Origin: Serratia odorifera
Lineage (GTDB): Bacteria; Pseudomonadota; Gammaproteobacteria; Enterobacterales; Enterobacteriaceae
Direction of reading: 5' to 3'
Length of the DNA stretch: 64,000 nt
NCBI RefSeq assembly: GCF_900635445.1
Contig: NZ_LR134117.1
Location: 1,240,001-1,304,000, forward strand
The notes beneath the pieces were generated by a model that saw only the letters and a program-made list of their open reading frames with translations, had not been told where the DNA came from and did no database searches. Below, piece after piece: positions 58,354 to 64,000 of this stretch; position 1 is the first letter of the stretch, and each line of letters begins with the position of its first letter. The position numbers and the translations under genes were made by a program.

Positions 58354-60252
58354 TCAGGCTTTATTGATCGCCGCGATAATCACCAGCCGATCGTTCAACT
58401 GCCGCTTCAACTGCGGATCGTCGGTGCCGGCAATTTGCTGTTTTAGCATCGCTTCCTGCTGACGGCGCGCCTGCGGATCGCTGAACAGCAATCCTTTTAC
58501 GTTAATCGACGCCACGTTGCTGTAACGTCCATCCGCCGTGGTCGGCACGCTGATTTTACCGTCATTCAGCAGTTTTTCGACGATGTGACGTTCACGGTCA
58601 TAGCCCGTCAGCCCAACCAGTTGCCAGCGCTGCTGCGTACTTCCCTGGTATTGCCCTTGCTTGACCTCGGTCAGATAACGCAGGGTCAGATTACGTATGG
58701 TGCCGGCCTCTTCGCCGTACTGCGCCTTGCTGTCGGACAATACCGGAAACTGCATCCCCTCCAGCGCGCCGCCCTGCTGCGTCAGGTGTCCCATGCGGTA
58801 ACTGTTCATCCCCAGGCGTATCGGCATCTCGTCGGTGACCGGCGTGCCGTCGTTCATTTTCAGCTCGATAATGCGCTGCCCCACCGGCTGGCGCAGATCG
58901 ATTTTATAGGTGACGCCGTCGAAGAAATCATTGGTGGAGTATTTGGAGGCGCGCCGCTGCGGGTTGAAGCTGTATGTCACGTCGCCGTCGTGCAGTTGAT
59001 TGAAATAGCCTGCCGACCATTCCATATACTTTTTCAGTTCCTTGCCGCTGAGCTGATAGACGGTAATTTCACCACCGGCGTACTGATAATTAAAGGCAAT
59101 GTCCTTGGCGGTGATGGTACCGACGTTAAGCTTCGGCCGATCGTTGTCTATCTGCAACGCAATCACCTGCGCCTGTGGCGCGTAATAGCGGCTGGCCTGC
59201 TGATACAGCCGGCTGATGCCGGTATCCTGCACGTGAACCTGTGGAATGCCCTTCACCGCATCCGGCGGCACCAGATCCTGGCCGGACAGTTGGGCAATCG
59301 GCCGGTTGGCATTGGCGCGCAGGATAGTGTGGTACGGCTGATAGATTTGCTCCAGCTTTTTGTCCGACGCAACGCCCTTGATCGGGTAGGTGTAGCTGTC
59401 TTTGTTGACCAGCAGGTATTTGCCGTTGTGCTGCTCAAATTGCAGATCGATGCGCGACAGCGCGCGGCCGTACTTATCCGGTTCGGTGACAATCACGCCA
59501 TTAATCACTTCCTTATCCACCTTGACGTGCATATGGCCGGCAACGATCGCCGCCAGCTCCGGGTTGGCGCGCGCGATATCGCCCACGCCGGTGCCTGGCC
59601 GCTGATTCTCGTTGTCGATACCCATATGCGCCACCAGCACGATGGCGTCCACTTGTCCCTGAATCTGCTGAATGACCTGCCTGACCGCCTGCACCGGATC
59701 GGTGAAGTTCAATCCCTTCACCCGATCGGTGCCCTTGGCGAATTCGGCGGTCATCGGCGTATCCATGCCGATAATGCCGATCTTCACCCCCTGACGTTCG
59801 ATGATTTTATATGCCGGCAGATAAGGCTTGCCGCTGTCCCACAGGATATTGCCGGCCAATGCGGTGCCGGTGAACTGATTGAGCGAGGTCGCCAGCGGCT
59901 TGAGACCAAAGTCGAATTCGTGGTTGCCCATCACCCAGACGTCATACTCCAGCGCATTAAAACCGAGGATCATCGGGCTGGTTTTTTCGTTTTTAAACGT
60001 TTCGACAAAATTACCCTGAATGGTGTCGCCGGCGTCAACCAGGATCACGTTCGGCTGCTGGGCGCGGATCTGCTGGATCTGAGTGGCGATCTGGCTCAGG
60101 CTGCCGGCCAGATTTTCGGTGTCGGTGGAATAATCCCAGGGTACGAAGGTACCGTGCAGATCGGAAGTGCCGAGAAGGGTGATATTGACAGGTTCAGCGG
60201 CCATCGCGGAGGTTCCCAGGCAAAGCAATACGGCAAGCAGCGTGTTTTTCAT
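58354..60252 (-). CDS. Periplasmic 5'-nucleotidase / 2',3'-cyclic phosphodiesterase family protein
   Basis: Secreted metallophosphatase of the UshA/CpdB family, likely releasing nucleosides and phosphate from nucleotides. It has 632 residues with a signal peptide (MKNTLLAVLLCLGTSAMAAE, cut after about residue 19). Metal ligands of the N-terminal domain: LLGTSDLHG, LVDAGDTIQGN, MGNHEFDFG, LVAHMG and VAGHMH. The C-terminal nucleotide-binding domain follows (YAGGEITVYQLSGKELKKYM; SYRMGHLTQQGG). The motifs do not say whether it is UshA- or CpdB-like in substrate. It is convergent with the pentose operon and absent from this place in E. coli. Confidence 0.85.
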   Translation of the reverse strand: MKNTLLAVLLCLGTSAMAAEPVNITLLGTSDLHGTFVPWDYSTDTENLAGSLSQIATQIQQIRAQQPNVILVDAGDTIQGNFVETFKNEKTSPMILGFNALEYDVWVMGNHEFDFGLKPLATSLNQFTGTALAGNILWDSGKPYLPAYKIIERQGVKIGIIGMDTPMTAEFAKGTDRVKGLNFTDPVQAVRQVIQQIQGQVDAIVLVAHMGIDNENQRPGTGVGDIARANPELAAIVAGHMHVKVDKEVINGVIVTEPDKYGRALSRIDLQFEQHNGKYLLVNKDSYTYPIKGVASDKKLEQIYQPYHTILRANANRPIAQLSGQDLVPPDAVKGIPQVHVQDTGISRLYQQASRYYAPQAQVIALQIDNDRPKLNVGTITAKDIAFNYQYAGGEITVYQLSGKELKKYMEWSAGYFNQLHDGDVTYSFNPQRRASKYSTNDFFDGVTYKIDLRQPVGQRIIELKMNDGTPVTDEMPIRLGMNSYRMGHLTQQGGALEGMQFPVLSDSKAQYGEEAGTIRNLTLRYLTEVKQGQYQGSTQQRWQLVGLTGYDRERHIVEKLLNDGKISVPTTADGRYSNVASINVKGLLFSDPQARRQQEAMLKQQIAGTDDPQLKRQLNDRLVIIAAINKA

Positions 60253-60457
60253 TTTTTATCTAATTATAGGCGGGGGAAATGAAAGGGAATCATGCGATCC
60301 ACTTTGCATTTTATCCAGAGTGTTTTCAGGTTGATTCAGAGAAATGGGAGGTAGCTCAATGAATACTCCTCCCGATATTCGTCAATGCTGTACCAGCGTC
60401 GCAAGTACCGGGAGCTCGCCGAAATAATTGGCCTGGCGGCAAGTTGGCGCTGCAGCG

Positions 60458-61216
60458 TCAAGTATGAAGGGGATCCGGCATATAGATGTCGAAACGGTGA
60501 TTTTTGGTGGTCGTCGCCGCATGTGCTGGCACGTTCGCCAATGGCGGCGCGTAGTCCGGGCGCTTCACCACGATGCGTTTGGTCGCCAGGCGGCGCGCCG
60601 GTGCCAGCAGGCCATCGGCGTCGTCGTCGCTACCCCACCAGCGACTGGAATACCCGCATCTCTTTCTTCACCAACGCACTTTTCTGTTTGTGCGGATACA
60701 TCGGATCGAGGTAGACCACTTCCGGCCGCGGTTCGAGTTCCGCCAGCGCCGTCAGGCTGGAGGCATGCAGCAGCGTCAGGCGCTCACGCAGCCATGGACC
60801 GATTTCAGCGTCCTGATAGCCGCGCTGCAGGCCGTCGTCGAGCAGTGCCGCCACCACCGGATTGCGTTCCAGCATGCGTACGCGGCAACCGAGCGCCGCC
60901 AGCACGAAGGCGTCGCGCCCCAGCCCGGCGGTGGCGTCCACCACATCCGGTAAATAGTTGCCTTTGATGCCAACCGCCTTGGCTACCGCTTCACCCCGGC
61001 CGCCACCAAAGCGTCGCCGGTGCGCCATCGGACCGGTAACAAAATCGACGTAAATCGCCCCGAGCTTCGGCTCGTCGCGCTTGCGCAGCTCCAGCCGTTG
61101 CGGCGTCAACACTAACGCCATCAGCGCCTGGTCGTCCGATGTCAGTTGCCAACGATCGCCAAAATAGACAAGGCGCCGGGATCGGCGCCTGCTTCACACA
61201 ATAAACACACGCTCAC
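60458..61216 (-). CDS. rsmJ: 16S rRNA (guanine1516-N2)-methyltransferase (two apparent frameshifts)
   Basis: SAM-dependent methyltransferase for G1516 of 16S rRNA (YhiQ). A GTG at 61216 or 61210 starts a frame VCLLCEAGADPGALSILA; one base is missing near 61154-61158, after which RWQLTSDDQALMALVLTPQR continues. The SAM site DATAGLGRDAFVLAALG and LDPMYPHKQKSALVKKEM are clear. One C is extra in the run 60633-60636 (plus strand); repair gives LVGSDDDADGLLAPARRLAT and a stop at 60458. The total of 252 residues matches E. coli (250). It lies 8 bases after prlC. Confidence 0.92.
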
Positions 61217-61224
61217 GTGTCGAG

Positions 61225-63267
61225 TTACCCTTTGATTCCGTAATGGCGCAGCATAGCATCCAGCTGTGGCTCACGGCCACGGAAGCGTTTGAACAGCTCC
61301 ATTGGCTCTTCCGAACCACCACGCGACAGAATGTTATCCAGGAACGACTGGCCGGTTTCAGCGTTGAAAATACCTTCTTCTTCAAAACGCGAATAGGCAT
61401 CTGCCGACAGCACTTCCGCCCATAGATAGCTGTAATAACCTGCCGCATAGCCGCCGGCGAAGATATGGCTGAACGCGTGCGGGAAACGGCCCCAGCTCGG
61501 CGACGGCACCACCGCGACCATTTTCTTCACCTCGGCCAGCAGCGGCAGGATCTGCGCACCGGTTTGCGGATCGTATTCAAAGTGCATGCGGAAGTCGAAC
61601 AGGCCAAATTCCAGCTGACGCAGAATGAACAGCGCCGCCTGATAGTTTTTAGCCTCCAGCAGCTTATCGAGCAGAGCGGTTGGCAGCGGCTCGCCGGTCT
61701 GATAATGACCGGAAATAAATGCCAGCGCTTCCGGCTCCCAGCACCAGTTTTCCATAAACTGGCTTGGCAGTTCGACCGCATCCCACGGCACCCCGCTGAT
61801 GCCTGCGACGCCGGCGGTATCGATTTGCGTCAGCATATGGTGCAGGCCATGGCCAAACTCATGGAACAGCGTCGTCACTTCGTTATGGGTAAACAGCGCC
61901 GGCTGGTCGCCCAATGGACGGTTGAAGTTACAGGTCAGGTAGGCCACCGGTTTTTGCAACTCGCCGTTGGCTTTGCGCAGGCTGCCAACGCAGTCATCCA
62001 TCCAGGCACCGCCACGCTTGTTCTCGCGCGCATACAGATCCAGGTAGAAGCTGCCGCGCAGCGCGCCGCTCGCATCGAACAAATCAAAGAAGCGCACTTC
62101 CGGATGCCAGGTATCAACGTCTTTACGCTCTTTGGCGCTAATACCGTAAATGCGTGTTACCACTTCAAACAGCCCATCGACAACGCGCTGTTCCGGGAAG
62201 TACGGACGCAGCTGTTCGTCGCTGATCGAGAACAGGTGCTGTTTTTGCTTTTCGCCGTAATAGGTAATGTCCCACGCTTCCAGCTGATCGACGCCATAAT
62301 GCTGTTGGGCAAAAGCACGTAGCTGGGCCAGTTCCTGCTCCGCCTGCGGGCGGGCGCGCTTGGCCAAATCGTTCAGGAAGCCAATGACCTGCTGCGGGGT
62401 TTCCGCCATTTTGGTGGCCAGTGATTTGTCGGCGTAGGTCGCGAAACCCAGCAGTTGCGCCAGTTCGTGACGCAGCGCCAGGGTTTCCGCCATCACTTCG
62501 CTGTTATCCCATTTGCCCGCATTCGGCCCCTGATCGGAGGCGCGGGTGGTGAACGCGCGGTACATTTCTTCGCGCAGCGCCTGATTGTCGGCGTAGGTCA
62601 TCACCGGCAGGTAGCTCGGCATGTCCAGCGTCAGCAGCCATCCTTCCTGCTCTTTGGCCTGCGCCATCGCCTGTGCCTGTGCCAATGCGCTGGCCGGCAG
62701 ACCGCTCAGTTCGGCTTCGTCGGTAATCAGTTTGCTCCAGCCCATGGTGGCGTCGAGCACGTTATTGCTGTAGGTCGAACCCAGTTCAGACAGCCGCGCG
62801 ACGATCTCACCGTAACGACGCTGTTTTTCCGGCGACAGGCCAATGCCCGACAGCTCGAAATCACGCAGCGCGTTTTCCACCGCCTTGCGCTGCGGCAGGG
62901 TCAGTTGAGCGAACGCATCACCTTCCTTCAGATTGCGGTAGGCTTGATACAGCCCTTCGTGCTGGCCTACCCAGGTGCCGTACTCCGACAGCAGCGGCAA
63001 TGCCTGCTCATAGGCTTCACGCAGTTCCGGGCTGTTTTTTACCGAATTAAGGTGGCCGATAGGCGACCAGATGCGCGACAGGCGATCGTCAGACTCCGCC
63101 AGTGGCTGCACCAGATTATCCCAGGTGAACGGCCCCGGCTGCGCGACCACGCGTTCTACCTCGGCGCGGCAATCGTTCAGCGCGGATTGCACCGCAGGCA
63201 CGATATCTTCAGGGCGAATAGCGGAAAACGGCGGCAGGGAAAACGGTGTCAGCAACGGATTTGTCAT
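61225..63267 (-). CDS. prlC: Oligopeptidase A
   Basis: Zinc M3 metallopeptidase degrading oligopeptides, including cleaved signal peptides. It has 680 residues (E. coli 680). It starts MTNPLLTPFSLPPFSAIRPE. The zinc motif HEFGH is in TLFHEFGHGLHHMLTQ, with the third ligand region GYYSYLWAEVLSADAYSRFE further on. Intact frame. The order rsmJ-prlC with divergent rlmJ is as in E. coli, where prlC is heat-induced; I could not identify a sigma-32 promoter here. Confidence 0.96.
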   Translation of the reverse strand: MTNPLLTPFSLPPFSAIRPEDIVPAVQSALNDCRAEVERVVAQPGPFTWDNLVQPLAESDDRLSRIWSPIGHLNSVKNSPELREAYEQALPLLSEYGTWVGQHEGLYQAYRNLKEGDAFAQLTLPQRKAVENALRDFELSGIGLSPEKQRRYGEIVARLSELGSTYSNNVLDATMGWSKLITDEAELSGLPASALAQAQAMAQAKEQEGWLLTLDMPSYLPVMTYADNQALREEMYRAFTTRASDQGPNAGKWDNSEVMAETLALRHELAQLLGFATYADKSLATKMAETPQQVIGFLNDLAKRARPQAEQELAQLRAFAQQHYGVDQLEAWDITYYGEKQKQHLFSISDEQLRPYFPEQRVVDGLFEVVTRIYGISAKERKDVDTWHPEVRFFDLFDASGALRGSFYLDLYARENKRGGAWMDDCVGSLRKANGELQKPVAYLTCNFNRPLGDQPALFTHNEVTTLFHEFGHGLHHMLTQIDTAGVAGISGVPWDAVELPSQFMENWCWEPEALAFISGHYQTGEPLPTALLDKLLEAKNYQAALFILRQLEFGLFDFRMHFEYDPQTGAQILPLLAEVKKMVAVVPSPSWGRFPHAFSHIFAGGYAAGYYSYLWAEVLSADAYSRFEEEGIFNAETGQSFLDNILSRGGSEEPMELFKRFRGREPQLDAMLRHYGIKG

Positions 63268-63686
63268 AGGGCAGTCCTGATTAGCGTTGGGGCCCGCCGC
63301 AACCGACGGGCCTTAAAATGCGTATGATTAACTAACATGGAGCCAAGCGAGGCGAAAATCAATGGTCGGCATTGATGGATAGTGCCTTAAACCACGCGTT
63401 AATAGCGCTGTCCGACACCGCTGGAGATGCCGGGTTATCAGAGGGTGCGGCATGAACGCGCCCATCCTGATCCGACAGATAGCTGGCCAGGCGGTGGCCG
63501 CGCTGGCATAGCGACAGGCTATCCACCCGCGCGCAACCACCATCACGTTTTTGCCGATACCCCGAGGGTTGCCTTATTCCCTGCGCTAATGCAGTTCAGT
63601 TTTTCCCGGCCAGACAGTTTATACTGTGCAGATTATATGCCTTATTGAAAGCTCCTCTCATGGAGCACAAGGAACCGTCACCAGCC
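63268..63686. other. prlC / rlmJ divergent intergenic region
   Basis: A 419-bp gap. An imperfect hairpin, GGCCCGCCG-CAAC-CGACGGGCC, lies about 25 bases upstream of prlC. A minus-strand frame open from 63595 to a stop at 63359 has protein-like composition but no ATG. No promoter can be placed with confidence. Confidence 0.4.
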
Positions 63687-64000
63687 ATGTTAAGTTATCG
63701 CCACAGTTTTCACGCCGGCAACCATGCCGACGTGCTGAAGCACACCGTTCAGAGCCTGATCATCGAGTCGCTGAAAGAAAAAGACAAACCGCTACTGTAT
63801 CTGGACACCCACTCAGGTGCGGGGCGCTATCAGCTGAGCGGTGAGCACGCCGAACGCACCGGGGAATATCTCGAAGGTATTGGCCTGCTGTGGCAACGTG
63901 ACGATATTCCGCCAGAAATGGCCGCCTACATGAGCGTGGTGCATAATTTTAACCGCAGCGGCACCTTGCGTTACTACCCGGGCTCACCGCTGATTGCCCG
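63687..64000 (+). CDS. rlmJ: 23S rRNA (adenine2030-N6)-methyltransferase, 5' part only
   Basis: SAM-dependent methyltransferase for A2030 of 23S rRNA (YhiR). The ATG at 63687 gives MLSYRHSFHAGNHADVLKHT, the conserved RlmJ N-terminus. The SAM-binding motif YLDTHSGAGRYQLSGE lies near residue 40. About 104 of some 280 residues are in the window; the gene continues past base 64000. Confidence 0.94.
   Translation, partial: MLSYRHSFHAGNHADVLKHTVQSLIIESLKEKDKPLLYLDTHSGAGRYQLSGEHAERTGEYLEGIGLLWQRDDIPPEMAAYMSVVHNFNRSGTLRYYPGSPLIA

Noticed and set aside
58585..60282. 565-codon plus-strand open frame
   Set aside because: Exact antisense of the periplasmic nucleotidase; no motifs and no ribosome site.

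Overview
This window looks like chromosomal DNA of an enterobacterium, most likely a Serratia-type member of the Enterobacterales. The backbone follows the Escherichia coli order malQ-malP-malT / glp / glg / asd-yhgN-gntUKR-yhhW-ryhB-yhhY / yhiN-pitA-uspB-uspA / rsmJ-prlC-rlmJ, with protein sequences close to but distinct from E. coli. The genus is an inference from gene content and divergence; no rRNA or other marker lies in the window.

Layout. 1-7.0 kb: maltose regulon (malQ cut by the window edge, malP, and the divergent activator malT). 7.1-11.2 kb: glycerol-3-phosphate block glpE-glpG-glpR-glpD, all on the plus strand. 11.25-20.8 kb: glycogen operon glgBXCAP on the minus strand. 21.1-28 kb: asd, yhgN, the gluconate genes gntU-gntK-gntR with two GntR operators, yhhW, the Fur-controlled small RNA ryhB, and yhhY. 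27.9-41.7 kb: a complete myo-inositol catabolism island (iolD-G-H-E, iolC, iolR, iolB, iolA, iolT, iolI) that is not at this place in E. coli. 41.7-42.2 kb: a 156-bp tandem repeat. 42.2-44.5 kb: fetAB iron exporter with an upstream mini-ORF and terminator, then cspA with its cold-box leader. 44.7-49.7 kb: a VOC protein, yhiN, pitA, uspB, uspA. 49.8-60.3 kb: gdhA, a sugar ABC transporter coupled to an FGGY kinase and a single-domain sugar-phosphate isomerase, and a periplasmic nucleotidase. 60.4-64 kb: rsmJ, prlC and the start of rlmJ.

How the genes work together. Most of the window is carbon uptake and storage: maltodextrin phosphorolysis feeds glucose-1-phosphate, glgC/A/B build glycogen and glgP/X degrade it, glpD oxidises glycerol-3-phosphate, gntU/K feed gluconate into central metabolism, and the iol genes take myo-inositol to acetyl-CoA and a triose phosphate. 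The 51.5-58.3 kb operon has the parts of a pentose pathway: uptake, phosphorylation, isomerisation.

Quality warning. Fourteen genes, including the normally essential asd, are interrupted by 19 single-base indels, many in homopolymers. In each case joining the frames restores a protein of normal family length, so I read them as sequencing or assembly errors. CDS coordinates for these genes are given end to end across the shifts.
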